Source: CAYVQA01 sp045119035 (lineage in GTDB: Bacteria; Bacillota_I; Bacilli_A; ML615J-28; CAG-313). From it: a stretch of DNA of 64,000 bases. The number at the start of each line of letters is the position of its first letter. Position 1 is the first letter of the stretch. Made by a program: the position numbers and the translations under genes. Below are positions 24,729-33,366 of this stretch, piece after piece. The notes below the pieces were generated by a model. It was not told the DNA's origin. It made no database searches and was given only the letters and a program-made list of their open reading frames with translations. The stretch spans positions 1 to 64,000 of the forward strand of contig JBGVCU010000059.1 in the NCBI GenBank assembly GCA_045119035.1, read 5' to 3'.

Positions 24729-25160
24729 TTGAATTATAACTATATAAATTATGAAGTAAAACCAAAAGATACTTTATTTTCTATTGCTAAAGAATATAAA
24801 ACTACACCGAAGGCAATTTATGAATTAAATAATTTAACAAGTACTACTATTTATCCTAATCAACATTTATTAATTCCAAAAAAAGAAATAAAATCAATAT
24901 ACACTAATGATGATACAATTGAATCAATTATTAAAAAATATAAAATTAGTTTAGAAGATTTAGTAGAAGCAAATGATATTATTAAATTAAAATTAAAAGA
25001 TAATCAATTAATAATTGTTCCAGAAAAACGTAATGAATATATTATAAAAGAAAATGATACAATCGATATGATTTTATCTAATTTAAAAATTAGTCCTAAA
25101 GATCTACTAGAAGCAAATAAAGATGAATGGTTAATAAAAGGAAAAACATTAAAATTTTAA
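24729..25160 (+). CDS. LysM-repeat protein, no signal peptide
   Basis: The ~143-residue protein consists almost only of three LysM-like repeats: YEVKPKDTLFSIAKEYKTTP to HLLIPKK (about 7-53), a divergent one (YTNDDTIESIIKKYKISLEDLVEAN, about 57-95), and YIIKENDTIDMILSNLKISPKDLLEAN (about 99-140). LysM binds N-acetylglucosamine polymers. There is no signal peptide. In spore-formers such cytosolic LysM proteins can be mother-cell coat proteins that bind the cortex, as SafA does. TTG 24729 is preferred as start because AAAGGG lies 8 bases upstream; the GTG at 24720 overlaps that ribosome site. It stands alone after the thrS terminator. The spore role is inference. Confidence 0.7.
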   Translation: MNYNYINYEVKPKDTLFSIAKEYKTTPKAIYELNNLTSTTIYPNQHLLIPKKEIKSIYTNDDTIESIIKKYKISLEDLVEANDIIKLKLKDNQLIIVPEKRNEYIIKENDTIDMILSNLKISPKDLLEANKDEWLIKGKTLKF

Positions 25161-25250
25161 TATTTAGATAACATAAAACTTTTTTTATAATATTAGTTTA
25201 CATTATAATAGATTAAATGATATAATATAAGTAGAAAAGAGGTGTATCAG

Positions 25251-25727
25251 ATGAAAATAATTAATGATCATGATAAGTATGGGAAAATTGAATATAATGA
25301 AAGTTTTTGGACAGGTAAAAAAACAATTATAGTTAATAATTCAACTTTAACAAAAATCGGCAAAAATCAATATGCTGGTGGTGAATATTTTGTAAAAGTT
25401 ATTGGTAGTGCTTTATCGGGAATCACATTAAATATTAATGGGGTATTTGTTAAAATGTCTGAAAAAACTACTGTAATAGAATATATTCTTGCATTTATTC
25501 CACTAGTTTTTATTTTGTTCTGGGGTAATATTCCTCAATTATGTGCGATATTTCCTGTTGTAGGTGGTGCTATTGGTGGAGCTATATCTGGAGCCTTTGG
25601 AGCAGTATCTTTGATGTATATGAAAACACAAAAAAACATTTTTGGAAAATTGATTGTTGCGTTAATCACTTTTGTAGCGGCAATAATTTCGTGTTTTTTA
25701 GTAGCTTTAATAATTTTAAGTTTTTAA
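25251..25727 (+). CDS. Hypothetical membrane protein
   Basis: I do not recognise this 158-residue protein. The first ~75 residues are soluble and beta-like (YGKIEYNESFWTGKKTIIVNN). The rest has three hydrophobic segments (about 78-95, 100-122 and 131-157), the middle one a glycine zipper (VVGGAIGGAISGAFGA). The start at 25251 is chosen because GAGGTG lies upstream; an alternative GTG at 25242 lies within that site. A TATAAT at 25221-25226 with an upstream TG is a probable extended -10. A terminator follows at 25739. It stands as a single-gene unit. Confidence 0.65.
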   Translation: MKIINDHDKYGKIEYNESFWTGKKTIIVNNSTLTKIGKNQYAGGEYFVKVIGSALSGITLNINGVFVKMSEKTTVIEYILAFIPLVFILFWGNIPQLCAIFPVVGGAIGGAISGAFGAVSLMYMKTQKNIFGKLIVALITFVAAIISCFLVALIILSF

Positions 25728-25738
25728 TATTTTATTAT

Positions 25739-25764
25739 AAAAGGATGTTTATACATCCTTTTTA
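25739..25764 (+). terminator. Terminator
   Basis: AAAAGGATGT (25739-25748) and ACATCCTTTT around TTAT, followed by further T. It ends the small membrane protein transcript before trmFO. Confidence 0.8.
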
Positions 25765-25841
25765 TAATGGTTAATATTTTTATTTGACTTTTTAATATAT
25801 TTATTATATAATTAATATAATAGTAAAGTGTGGTATATTTT

Positions 25842-27149
25842 ATGGAAAAAGTAGTCAATATAATAGGGGCTGGTCTTGCTGGATGTGAGGCAGCTTATCA
25901 ATTAATTAAAAGAAATATTAGAGTGCGTTTATATGAAATGAGACCTATTAAATCAACTGGTGCTCATAAAACTGATAAGTTTGCTGAACTTGTTTGTTCA
26001 AATTCTTTACGTGCAGCAGCTGTAAAAAATGCGGTTGGTTTATTAAAAGAAGAAATGCGCATCTTTGATTCATTAATTATGAAGGCAGCAGAAGAGTCAC
26101 GTGTTGAAGCTGGTGGGGCTTTAGCGGTTGATAGAGAAATGTTTTCTGATTATATAACTTCATATATTAAAAATCATCCACTTGTTGAAGTTATAAATGA
26201 AGAAGTTACAACTATTTTTGATGGTCCAACTATAATTGCTAGTGGTCCGCTTACATCTGATGATTTATCACATAAAATTAAAGAATTATTAAATGAACAA
26301 GATTATTATTTTTTTGATGCTATTGCGCCAATTATAGATGCATCAACTATTAATTATGATGTTGTTTATTTAAAGAGTAGATATGATAAAGGAGAAGCAT
26401 CATACTTAAATTGTCCATTTACTAAAGAACAATTTGATGCTTTCTATGATTATTTAATTCATGCTGATTGTGTTATACCAAAAGATTTTGAACTTAAGGT
26501 GTTTGATGGATGTATGCCGATTGAAGATATGGCACGTCGTGGTGAACAAACTCTTCGTTTTGGACCTATGAAACCAGTAGGTTTAAGAGATCCTAAAACT
26601 AATATGACACCATATGCTGTTGTGCAACTTAGACAAGATAATCGTCTTAAAAATATGTACAATATTGTAGGTTTTCAAACACATTTGAAATATGGTGCTC
26701 AAGATCAATTATTAAAATATATTCCTGGTTTAGAAAATGCAAAGATATTAAGATATGGAGTAATGCATAAAAATACTTATATTTGTTCTCCAAGAGTATT
26801 AAAGCCTACTTATCAATATAAATATCGTGATGATTTATTCTTTGCAGGTCAACTAACAGGAGTTGAAGGATATGTTGAATCTGCTGCCTCTGGTTTAATT
26901 GCTGGACTTAATATGTATTTGTTTTTAAATGGTAAAGAATTAATTGATTTACCAGCTTCGACTGCTTTTGGGGCTTTATCGAAGTATATAACAAATGCTG
27001 ATGTAAATAATTTTAATCCTATGAATGTAAATTTTGGGATTTTTGAAGCACTAGGATATGATACAAAGAAAAAGGATCGTAAAGAAGAATACGTTAATCG
27101 TGCTTTAAAAATTATTAATGAAACAAAGGAAAAATATTTAAATGATTAA
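25842..27149 (+). CDS. trmFO: Methylene-THF tRNA (uracil-54-C5)-methyltransferase TrmFO
   Basis: FAD- and folate-dependent enzyme that makes ribothymidine 54 in tRNA (formerly Gid). The 435-residue protein starts with the Rossmann motif VNIIGAGLAGCEAAYQL, then RLYEMRP and ELVCSNSLRA, which carries one of the conserved cysteines, and later FFDAIAPI, YLNCPF, GCMPIEDMARRGEQTLRFGPMKPVGL and GQLTGVEGYVESAASGL, all typical. The start at 25842 (MEKVVNII) is preferred over GTG 25830. It overlaps xerC by 8 bases; trmFO next to xerC/codV is the arrangement of B. subtilis. Confidence 0.96.
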   Translation: MEKVVNIIGAGLAGCEAAYQLIKRNIRVRLYEMRPIKSTGAHKTDKFAELVCSNSLRAAAVKNAVGLLKEEMRIFDSLIMKAAEESRVEAGGALAVDREMFSDYITSYIKNHPLVEVINEEVTTIFDGPTIIASGPLTSDDLSHKIKELLNEQDYYFFDAIAPIIDASTINYDVVYLKSRYDKGEASYLNCPFTKEQFDAFYDYLIHADCVIPKDFELKVFDGCMPIEDMARRGEQTLRFGPMKPVGLRDPKTNMTPYAVVQLRQDNRLKNMYNIVGFQTHLKYGAQDQLLKYIPGLENAKILRYGVMHKNTYICSPRVLKPTYQYKYRDDLFFAGQLTGVEGYVESAASGLIAGLNMYLFLNGKELIDLPASTAFGALSKYITNADVNNFNPMNVNFGIFEALGYDTKKKDRKEEYVNRALKIINETKEKYLND

Positions 27150-28122
27150 AAGACAATCATCTAAAGCTCCATTTGTAAAACCAAAGGTAAGTAAACAAAC
27201 ATCAACAAAAATTAAGGATGAAGAAGCAATTAATAAATTTAAGCTATACTTAGAAGCAGAAAAGAATAGTTCTGAGTATACTGTGATAAGTTATATTAAA
27301 GATATAGAAGATTTTAAAGAATTTTTATCTAGTAATGGTTTTGGTCTTTTATTAGATGTTGATAAACCAAATATAGCTAGATATTATATTAGTTATTTAT
27401 CTGAAAAAGATTATGTTAAAAAAAGTATTGCTAGAAAACTATCAAGTGTAAGATCTTTCTATCATTATTTAGAAAAAATGAATTTAATTAAGAATAATGT
27501 ATTTGAAAGTGTAGAGTCTCCTAAACTAGATAAAAGTTTACCTAAAGTACTTTATTCAAACGAAATTGAGGCTATTTATGATTCAATAGATACTCAAACT
27601 GCATTAGGTAAAAGGGATTTAGCAATCTTAGAAGTTTTATATGGATCTGGTTTACGTGTTAGTGAATTATGTAGTTTAACACTTAAAAATTTTGATTTTC
27701 GAAACAAAACCGTAAAGGTATTCGGTAAGGGTCATAAAGATCGATATGTTCCAATTAGTGATAAAGCAATAATTGCTGTTAAAGAATACAATATGGTTGG
27801 ACGTAATGAATTATTATTTAATTCAAATGAAGAACCAACTGATTTATTATTTTTAAATCATCATGGAGGTCCTCTTACTCCACGTGGCGTAAGAGTAATT
27901 TTGGATAATATTTTAAAAAGAACAAGTGATAATATTCACATTACACCGCATACTTTAAGACATACATTTGCGACACATTTATTAGATGGTGGCGCTGATT
28001 TAAGAAGTGTTCAACAGATGTTAGGACACAATAATTTATCAACTACCCAAATTTATACACATGTATCAAAAGAACAATTGAAAAAAGTATATTTAGAAAA
28101 CCATCCAAGAAGTAAGAAATAG
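27142..28122 (+). CDS. xerC: Tyrosine recombinase XerC (CodV type)
   Basis: Site-specific recombinase that resolves chromosome dimers at dif. The 326-residue protein has an N-terminal SAM-like core-binding domain (about 25-115, preceded by a basic extension of ~20 residues) and the catalytic domain with the family residues: Arg in GSGLRVSELCSL, Lys in VFGKGHKDRYVP, HTLRHTFATHLLDGG, LGHNNLSTTQIYTHVS with the final nucleophilic Tyr. Placement directly after trmFO makes it the XerC/CodV member of the pair; its XerD partner is not in the window. The start overlaps trmFO by 8 bases, and the dut gene follows after 10. Confidence 0.9.
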   Translation: MIKRQSSKAPFVKPKVSKQTSTKIKDEEAINKFKLYLEAEKNSSEYTVISYIKDIEDFKEFLSSNGFGLLLDVDKPNIARYYISYLSEKDYVKKSIARKLSSVRSFYHYLEKMNLIKNNVFESVESPKLDKSLPKVLYSNEIEAIYDSIDTQTALGKRDLAILEVLYGSGLRVSELCSLTLKNFDFRNKTVKVFGKGHKDRYVPISDKAIIAVKEYNMVGRNELLFNSNEEPTDLLFLNHHGGPLTPRGVRVILDNILKRTSDNIHITPHTLRHTFATHLLDGGADLRSVQQMLGHNNLSTTQIYTHVSKEQLKKVYLENHPRSKK

Positions 28123-28132
28123 AGGTATATTT

Positions 28133-28624
28133 ATGAGTATTAGAGGATTTGAAAAAGTATCAATAATTGAATTTAAAAAAAGAGCTCAAACATTATCTAT
28201 GAGCCCGGAAAGATTATATAATGATGTTGTATTACCAACACGTGCCTCAATTGGAAGTGCTGGATATGATTTCCGTGTTATTACAAAATTTACTTTAAGA
28301 CCAGGTGAAATTAAGATTTTACCAACAGGAATTAAAGCCTATATGGATATTGATGAGTATTTAAGTATTCATATTCGCAGTAGTTTAGCTATTAAATATG
28401 GTATTGTTTTAGTTAATCAAGAAGGAATAATTGATGCTGATTATTATAATAATAGTGATAATGAAGGTCATATAATGATTGCTGTAAAAAATACATCAGA
28501 TACACCATATGTATTTGAAAAAGGTGATAAAGTAGCTCAAGGTATTTTTCATAAGTTTTTACTTGTAGATTCAGATGATGTTCAAACAGAACGTAAAGGA
28601 GGAATTGGTTCTAGCGGTAAATAG
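28133..28624 (+). CDS. dut: dUTP diphosphatase, trimeric type
   Basis: Hydrolyses dUTP to dUMP, keeping uracil out of DNA. The 163-residue protein has all five motifs of trimeric dUTPases: ASIGSAGYDF (1), IHIRSSLAIKYGI (2), NQEGIIDADYYNN with the catalytic Asp (3), KGDKVAQGIF (4) and RKGGIGSSGK (5). A ~35-residue N-terminal extension precedes motif 1. Such extensions also occur in phage and Mollicutes-like dUTPases. It is the third gene of the trmFO-xerC-dut operon. Confidence 0.93.
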   Translation: MSIRGFEKVSIIEFKKRAQTLSMSPERLYNDVVLPTRASIGSAGYDFRVITKFTLRPGEIKILPTGIKAYMDIDEYLSIHIRSSLAIKYGIVLVNQEGIIDADYYNNSDNEGHIMIAVKNTSDTPYVFEKGDKVAQGIFHKFLLVDSDDVQTERKGGIGSSGK

Positions 28625-28639
28625 AACCAAGAAAATATA

Positions 28640-29110
28640 ATGATTATTAAAAAAGCAGAATTAAAAGATGCTGAAAGATTATTAGAAGTTCAAAAAATTG
28701 CTTTTAAAAAATATGCTGAGAAGTATGGCGATTTTGATAATAATCCATACCATATGGAATTAGATCGTATGGAGTTTAATATTAAATACCGCTTTGGTCA
28801 ATATTTTAAAGTTGAATTAAATGAACAAATAATAGGTGGTATATTTGGTTTTGAACTTGATGATCCAAAAGTAATTAAAATTGCTCAATTTTACTTATTA
28901 CCAGAGTTTCAAGCAAATGGTTATGGAACAGAGATTTTAGAGTTCTTTATTAATCAAAATAAAGTAGCAAATACTTGGTATATTGATACAATTTTACAAG
29001 AAGAATATAATGTTAATTTCTATAAAAAATTAGATTTCGAAATTATTGATGAAGAAGTTGAGCACGAAGGATTAACTTTTGTAACAATGATTAAAAAATT
29101 AAATAGGTAA
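28640..29110 (+). CDS. GNAT family N-acetyltransferase
   Basis: The 156-residue protein has the GNAT fold pattern: IIKKAELKDAERLLEVQKIA at the start, a beta-strand with IIGGIFGFEL, the acetyl-CoA motif A FYLLPEFQANGYGTEILEFFI (Q/R-x-x-G-x-G type), and a C-terminal NFYKKLDFEIIDEE. The acceptor substrate is unknown. It starts 15 bases after dut with only a weak ribosome site (AAGAAAA), and the next gene follows after 4 bases, so it sits in the middle of the trmFO operon. Confidence 0.85.
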   Translation: MIIKKAELKDAERLLEVQKIAFKKYAEKYGDFDNNPYHMELDRMEFNIKYRFGQYFKVELNEQIIGGIFGFELDDPKVIKIAQFYLLPEFQANGYGTEILEFFINQNKVANTWYIDTILQEEYNVNFYKKLDFEIIDEEVEHEGLTFVTMIKKLNR

Positions 29111-29114
29111 TTTT

Positions 29115-29903
29115 ATGAGCCAATTTAATATTTTACATATTATTCTTATTTCATTAATGATTTTATCAGGAATTATTTTTTACTTATTTTTTAATAAAAA
29201 TGAACTAGATGATAAACTTAATTCATTAAAAATATTAACTACAATTAATTTATTTGTTACAATAATTCGTTTATTTTGGATTATGTTTAGTAAAAATTAT
29301 TCTTATAATTTTTTAGATGATTTATTTTTACATCCAACAGACTTAATTTCTATTTTAGCTTTTATTGTTATTTTTAAAAAGAAATATCAACATGTCCATA
29401 ATTTTTACTATATTGGAATTTTCTTTAGTATAATTATGGTGATTTTCCCAAGTGATAAATATTTTGGAAGTATCTTTTATGTTCATAATTTCTTATATAT
29501 AGTAAATTTATATTTGAATTTATTACTATGTTTCTTTATGGCATCTATTTATAAACCAGGTGTTAATGATATTATTACATCAATTAAAAATTTATTTTTA
29601 ATTACTGTTTTATGTTTTTGTATTAATACATTACTTGTGGTTTCTGGATTTAATGAAAATGCAAATTACTTTTATACAATAAATGGAGAAAATAATTTAT
29701 TGTTTAATTATGTATACAATCTAATTCCAATTTCTTTTATTTACTTTTTAGTTGTAATTGTTTTAATTTGGTTATGGTGTTACGTATTATATGGTATTTC
29801 ATTTATTTTAGAAAAGCCAATCAATCATTTTAAAAGATACCTAAATAAAGGTATTTACTGGTATGTTAAAGGCGAAAAAATAATTAAAAAAGAATTAAAG
29901 TAG
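29115..29903 (+). CDS. Multi-pass membrane protein, possibly YwaF/TMEM164 family
   Basis: The 262-residue protein has about seven hydrophobic helices and little else. The helix arrangement, the charged HPTDLISILAF and HNFLYIVNLYLNLLL stretches and the NENANYFYTINGENNLLFNY loop resemble YwaF/TMEM164-type integral membrane proteins, but I call this only by pattern. It ends with a basic cytoplasmic tail (KGEKIIKKELK). It is the last gene of the trmFO-xerC-dut-GNAT run and is followed by a terminator at 29945. Confidence 0.6.
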   Translation: MSQFNILHIILISLMILSGIIFYLFFNKNELDDKLNSLKILTTINLFVTIIRLFWIMFSKNYSYNFLDDLFLHPTDLISILAFIVIFKKKYQHVHNFYYIGIFFSIIMVIFPSDKYFGSIFYVHNFLYIVNLYLNLLLCFFMASIYKPGVNDIITSIKNLFLITVLCFCINTLLVVSGFNENANYFYTINGENNLLFNYVYNLIPISFIYFLVVIVLIWLWCYVLYGISFILEKPINHFKRYLNKGIYWYVKGEKIIKKELK

Positions 29904-29944
29904 GAAATATTTGATTATCAAAAAATATATTTATTTTATAAATT

Positions 29945-29977
29945 AAAGTCCTTTAGAGAAATCTAAAGGATTTTTTA
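29945..29977 (+). terminator. Terminator
   Basis: TCCTTTAGA and TCTAAAGGA around GAAA, with flanking A and T runs that extend the stem, and a run of T at the end. It separates the trmFO operon from rpsB. Confidence 0.85.
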
Positions 29978-30008
29978 TTGTAAATTAATCTTTTGTTTGT
30001 TAAATCAC

Positions 30009-30037
30009 TTGCAAAAAACACTAAATTATGGTAAAAT
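30009..30037 (+). promoter_or_regulatory. Promoter of the rpsB operon
   Basis: TTGCAA (30009-30014), 17 bases, TAAAAT (30032-30037) with an upstream TATGG that gives an extended -10. Transcription should start near 30044. Confidence 0.7.
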
Positions 30038-30043
30038 ACTTAA

Positions 30044-30140
30044 TGGCAAAATACACATAGGAAATAGCGGCATCGTCTTGTGCAGTAGTGACGGTGGGCA
30101 ATGACTTTCCTAGAGGCCCAAACAAAATATTAAAATAAAT
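30044..30140 (+). promoter_or_regulatory. Structured leader of rpsB, candidate ribosomal protein S2 autoregulatory RNA
   Basis: The segment is far richer in G and C than its surroundings. AGGAAA (30059-30064) can pair with TTTCCT near 30107, enclosing a helix CATCGTC/GACGGTG (near 30072 and 30090) with one G-U pair, and unpaired words GGGCAATGA and GAGGCCC. No terminator follows, so control would be at translation. Leaders bound by S2 itself are known upstream of rpsB in other bacteria. Assignment here is by position and fold only. Confidence 0.6.
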
Positions 30141-30155
30141 AGGAGGAAAATTAAA

Positions 30156-31022
30156 ATGTCAGTAATTACAATGAAACAATTACTTGAAGCTGGTGTTCAT
30201 TTCGGTCATCATACTCGCCGTTGGAACCCTAAAATGAAAGAGTATATTTTTGGAGCAAGAAATGGTGTATACATCATTGACTTACAAAAAACTGCAGAAA
30301 AAATTGAAGAAGCTTATCAAGCTTTAGTAAACATCGTTAGAGAAAACGATAAAGTTTTATTCGTTGGAACTAGAAAACAAATCCAAGATATTATTAAAGA
30401 AGAAGCTATTAGATCAGGAAGCTACTATGTTGACAAACGTTGGCTAGGTGGAACAATGACTAACTTCCAAACAATTCGTAAATCAATTGCTAAATTATAC
30501 AAATACGAACAAATGGAAAAAGATGGTACTTTCGAAGTATTACCTAAAAAAGAAGTAGCTCAAATTAATAAAGAAAAAGGTAAATTAGAAGGATTCTTTA
30601 ATGGAATTAAAGATATGATCGATTTACCAGCAGCTATGATCGTAGTAGATCCAAAAACTGAACACAATGCTGTTGCAGAAGCACACAGACTTGGAATTCC
30701 TGTATTTGGTTTAGTAGATACTAACTGTGATCCAGATGACGTTGATTATGTTATCCCTGCAAACGATGACGGTGTAAGAGCTGTTAGATTAATCATTGGT
30801 GTTTTAGCTAACGCTGTATTAGAAGGTAAAGGACAAGCTGTTGAACCTTATGTTTTACCTGAAGAAGAAAAAGCTCCTGAAGCTGAACAACAAAATAATA
30901 ACCGTAAAAACTTTAAAAACCAAAAACCTCAAAGACAACCAAGAGCTCCTCGTCAACCTAAAGCTGAAAAAGTAGAAGCTAAAGCTGAAGAAGCTCCAGT
31001 TGTTGAAAATAGCGAAAATTAA
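30156..31022 (+). CDS. rpsB: 30S ribosomal protein S2
   Basis: Small-subunit protein needed with S1-type contacts for mRNA placement. The 288-residue protein shows the standard family: MKQLLEAGVHFGHHTRRWNPKM, FGARNGVYIIDLQKT, VLFVGTRKQ, YVDKRWLGGTMTNFQTI, PAAMIVVDPKTEHNAV and GLVDTNCDPDDVDYVIPANDD. After residue ~232 a low-complexity tail of ~55 residues rich in Glu, Gln, Arg, Pro and Ala follows (basic middle, acidic end), longer than in Bacillus. AGGAGG precedes the ATG. It is first in the rpsB-tsf-pyrH-frr operon. Confidence 0.97.
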   Translation: MSVITMKQLLEAGVHFGHHTRRWNPKMKEYIFGARNGVYIIDLQKTAEKIEEAYQALVNIVRENDKVLFVGTRKQIQDIIKEEAIRSGSYYVDKRWLGGTMTNFQTIRKSIAKLYKYEQMEKDGTFEVLPKKEVAQINKEKGKLEGFFNGIKDMIDLPAAMIVVDPKTEHNAVAEAHRLGIPVFGLVDTNCDPDDVDYVIPANDDGVRAVRLIIGVLANAVLEGKGQAVEPYVLPEEEKAPEAEQQNNNRKNFKNQKPQRQPRAPRQPKAEKVEAKAEEAPVVENSEN

Positions 31023-31042
31023 TTTGAAAGGAATTATATAAA

Positions 31043-31930
31043 ATGATTAGTGCAAGTTTAGTTAAAGAATTAAGAGAAAAAACTGGCGCTGGTATGATGG
31101 ATTGCAAACGTGCGTTAACTGAAACAAACGGAAACATTGATGCAGCTATCGACTGGTTAAGAGAAAAAGGTATTTCAAAAGCTCAAAAGAAAGCTGACCG
31201 TATTGCAGCTGAAGGATTATGTGAAGTTGCAATTAGTGGTAATGATGCTTATATTTTCGAATTAAACTCAGAAACAGATTTCGTTGCTAAAAATGAAAAA
31301 TTCATCGCTTTATTAGGACAAGTTGGTCAAGCTTGTATCGAAAATAAATGTGAATCTGCTGAAGCTTGTTTAGCATCAAGCTTAAATGGAGAATTAGTAA
31401 GCGAATTAGTTGTTAATGCTACTGCAACAATCGGAGAAAAAATCAGCTTAAGACGTGTTTTACATGTTGTTAAACAAGATGATGAAGTATTTGGTGTTTA
31501 TAAACACATGGGTGGAAAAATTGCTGTATTAACAGTTATCAAAGGAAACAATGATTCAGTTGCAAAAGATATCTGTATGCATGTTGCTGCAATTAACCCT
31601 CGTTTCTTAGATCGTACAAGTGTAGATCCTGAAACTATCGAACATGAAAGAAAAGTATTAACTGCTGAAGCATTAAATGAAGGAAAACCTGAAGCAATCG
31701 TTGCTAAAATGGTAGAAGGAAGAATTCAAAAATTCTTAAAAGAAATTTGTTTAGTAGATCAACCATTCGTTAAAAACCCAGATCTAACTGTTGGACAACA
31801 CTTAAAAGCTTGCGGAAGCGCTGCTGTAAGATTTGTTCGTTACGAAGTTGGTGAAGGTATGGAAAAACGTCAAGACGATTTCGCTGCTGAAGTTGCTGCT
31901 CAAGCTGCTGCAGCTGCTGCAAATAAATAG
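31043..31930 (+). CDS. tsf: Translation elongation factor Ts
   Basis: Nucleotide exchange factor for EF-Tu. The 295-residue protein begins with a UBA-like domain (VKELREKTGAGMMDCKRALTETNGNIDAAIDWLREKG), followed by the two-part dimerisation core with ELNSETDFVAKNEKF, HVAAINPRFLDR, and KFLKEICLVDQPFVKNPDLTV. It ends in a poly-alanine tail (AAQAAAAAANK). Complete and of usual length. It is 20 bases after rpsB, the almost universal order. Confidence 0.97.
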   Translation: MISASLVKELREKTGAGMMDCKRALTETNGNIDAAIDWLREKGISKAQKKADRIAAEGLCEVAISGNDAYIFELNSETDFVAKNEKFIALLGQVGQACIENKCESAEACLASSLNGELVSELVVNATATIGEKISLRRVLHVVKQDDEVFGVYKHMGGKIAVLTVIKGNNDSVAKDICMHVAAINPRFLDRTSVDPETIEHERKVLTAEALNEGKPEAIVAKMVEGRIQKFLKEICLVDQPFVKNPDLTVGQHLKACGSAAVRFVRYEVGEGMEKRQDDFAAEVAAQAAAAAANK

Positions 31931-31966
31931 TTATTACTATAACAAATTATTCTACAGGGAGGCTTT

Positions 31967-32671
31967 ATGAAAAGAGTTATATTAAAAATCAGTGGTGAAG
32001 CATTAGCTGGTAAAAATGGAACTGGAATTAATGCTTTATATGTTAAAAAAATTGCTACAGAAATTAAAGCCTTATATGAAAAAGTTGATGAACTTGGTAT
32101 CATTGTTGGTGCAGGTAATATCTGGAGAGGTCGAGATGCTGTTGAAAATGATATGAATCGTTCTAGTGCAGACTATATGGGAATGCTTGGAACAATTCTA
32201 AATTCTTTAGCTCTTCAAAACGCTTTAGAATCAATGGGTGTAAAAACTCGTGTAATGTCATCAATTAATATTCCAAGTGTATGTGAACCATACATTTATC
32301 GAAAAGCAATGTCTCATTTAGACAAAAAGACTGTTGTAATCTTTGGTGGAGGAACAGGTAATCCATTCTTCTCAACTGATTCAGCTGCTGCACTTCGTGC
32401 TGCTGAAATTGGTGCAGATTGCATTTTAATGGCTAAAAATGGAGTCGATGGAGTATATGATGATGATCCTCGTAAAAATCCTAATGCTAAAAGATATACA
32501 ACACTTACATATGATGAAATGTTAGCAAAACATTTAAGTGTAATGGATCTAACAAGTGCAACTTTATGTAGAGAAAATAAAATTAAAATTATTGTCTTCG
32601 ATATGAATGTTGAAGGTAATATTTCAAAAGTAGTAGATGAACCTTCTATTGGTACAATTATTACTGAATAA
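31967..32671 (+). CDS. pyrH: UMP kinase
   Basis: Bacterial hexameric UMP kinase, making UDP for nucleotide and cell-wall precursors. The 234-residue protein has LKISGEALAG at the N-terminus (phosphate-binding), GIIVGAGNIWRG, SADYMGMLGTILNSLALQ, and VIFGGGTGNPFFSTDSAAALRAAEIGA shortly before the ATP-site region (MAKNGVDGVYDDDPRKNPNA). Of typical size. ATG follows GGGAGG. Third gene of the rpsB operon. Confidence 0.97.
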   Translation: MKRVILKISGEALAGKNGTGINALYVKKIATEIKALYEKVDELGIIVGAGNIWRGRDAVENDMNRSSADYMGMLGTILNSLALQNALESMGVKTRVMSSINIPSVCEPYIYRKAMSHLDKKTVVIFGGGTGNPFFSTDSAAALRAAEIGADCILMAKNGVDGVYDDDPRKNPNAKRYTTLTYDEMLAKHLSVMDLTSATLCRENKIKIIVFDMNVEGNISKVVDEPSIGTIITE

Positions 32672-32690
32672 TATTTAAAGGAGTTAAATT

Positions 32691-33248
32691 ATGCCAAAAC
32701 AAGTTATTTTAAATTGTGAAGATAAAATGAATAAATCAATTGAAGCATTCACAAAAGTGTTATCTGGTATTAGAACAGGTAAAGCAAATCCTGCTATTTT
32801 AAATGGTGTTCAAGTATCATATTATGGTATGATGACCCCTATTAACCAAATGGGACAAATTGCAGTATCTGACCCTCAAACAATTACTGTTAAACCTTAT
32901 GATAAATCAATCATTCGTGATGTTGAAAAAGCTATTTTAACAGCTGACTTAGGGTTAAATCCTACAAATGATGGAGAAGTTGTTAGAGTTCATATTCCTC
33001 CACTAAACGAACAAACACGTAAAGATTTAGTAAAACAAGCAAAAAAAGCTGCTGAAGAAGCTAAAGTTAATGTTCGTAATATTCGTAGAGATGCTATTGA
33101 CCATTTAAAGAAATTAGAAAAAGATTCTTTAATCTCTGAAGATGAATTAAAAAGACATTCAGATGATGTACAAAAAAGAACTGACAAATCAATTCAAAAA
33201 ATTGATAGCTTAATTTCTGATAAAGAAAAAGCAATTATGAGTATTTAG
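32691..33248 (+). CDS. frr: Ribosome recycling factor
   Basis: Splits ribosomes after termination together with EF-G. The 185-residue protein has the tRNA-like two-domain form: helix 1 KMNKSIEAFTKVLSGIRTGKANPAIL, the beta domain (VSYYGMMTPINQMGQIAVSDPQTITVKPYDK), IHIPPLNEQTRKDLVK-type segment (VHIPPLNEQTRKDLVKQAKK) and the C-terminal helix with RNIRRDAIDHLKKLEKD. Length is standard. Last gene of the operon; a perfect palindrome terminator follows after 6 bases. Confidence 0.97.
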   Translation: MPKQVILNCEDKMNKSIEAFTKVLSGIRTGKANPAILNGVQVSYYGMMTPINQMGQIAVSDPQTITVKPYDKSIIRDVEKAILTADLGLNPTNDGEVVRVHIPPLNEQTRKDLVKQAKKAAEEAKVNVRNIRRDAIDHLKKLEKDSLISEDELKRHSDDVQKRTDKSIQKIDSLISDKEKAIMSI

Positions 33249-33254
33249 TAAATC

Positions 33255-33283
33255 AAGGTACTAGTTAACTAGTACCTTTTTTA
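33255..33283 (+). terminator. Terminator of the rpsB operon
   Basis: A 24-base perfect palindrome AAGGTACTAGTTAACTAGTACCTT (33255-33278), ending in a run of six T. Confidence 0.85.
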
Positions 33284-33366
33284 ATTTAAAAAAATTAGTA
33301 AAAAGAAAGAAAAAATACTAAAATATGGTATAATATTAACATATTTAATATAAAGAAGGTAATGAT

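Noticed and set aside
25541..25774. Second frame inside the small membrane protein gene
   Set aside because: Cys/Trp-rich shadow reading of the glycine-zipper codons, running through a terminator.
31900..32103. Minus-strand frame across the tsf-pyrH junction
   Set aside because: Poly-alanine shadow of the tsf tail; no start signals.
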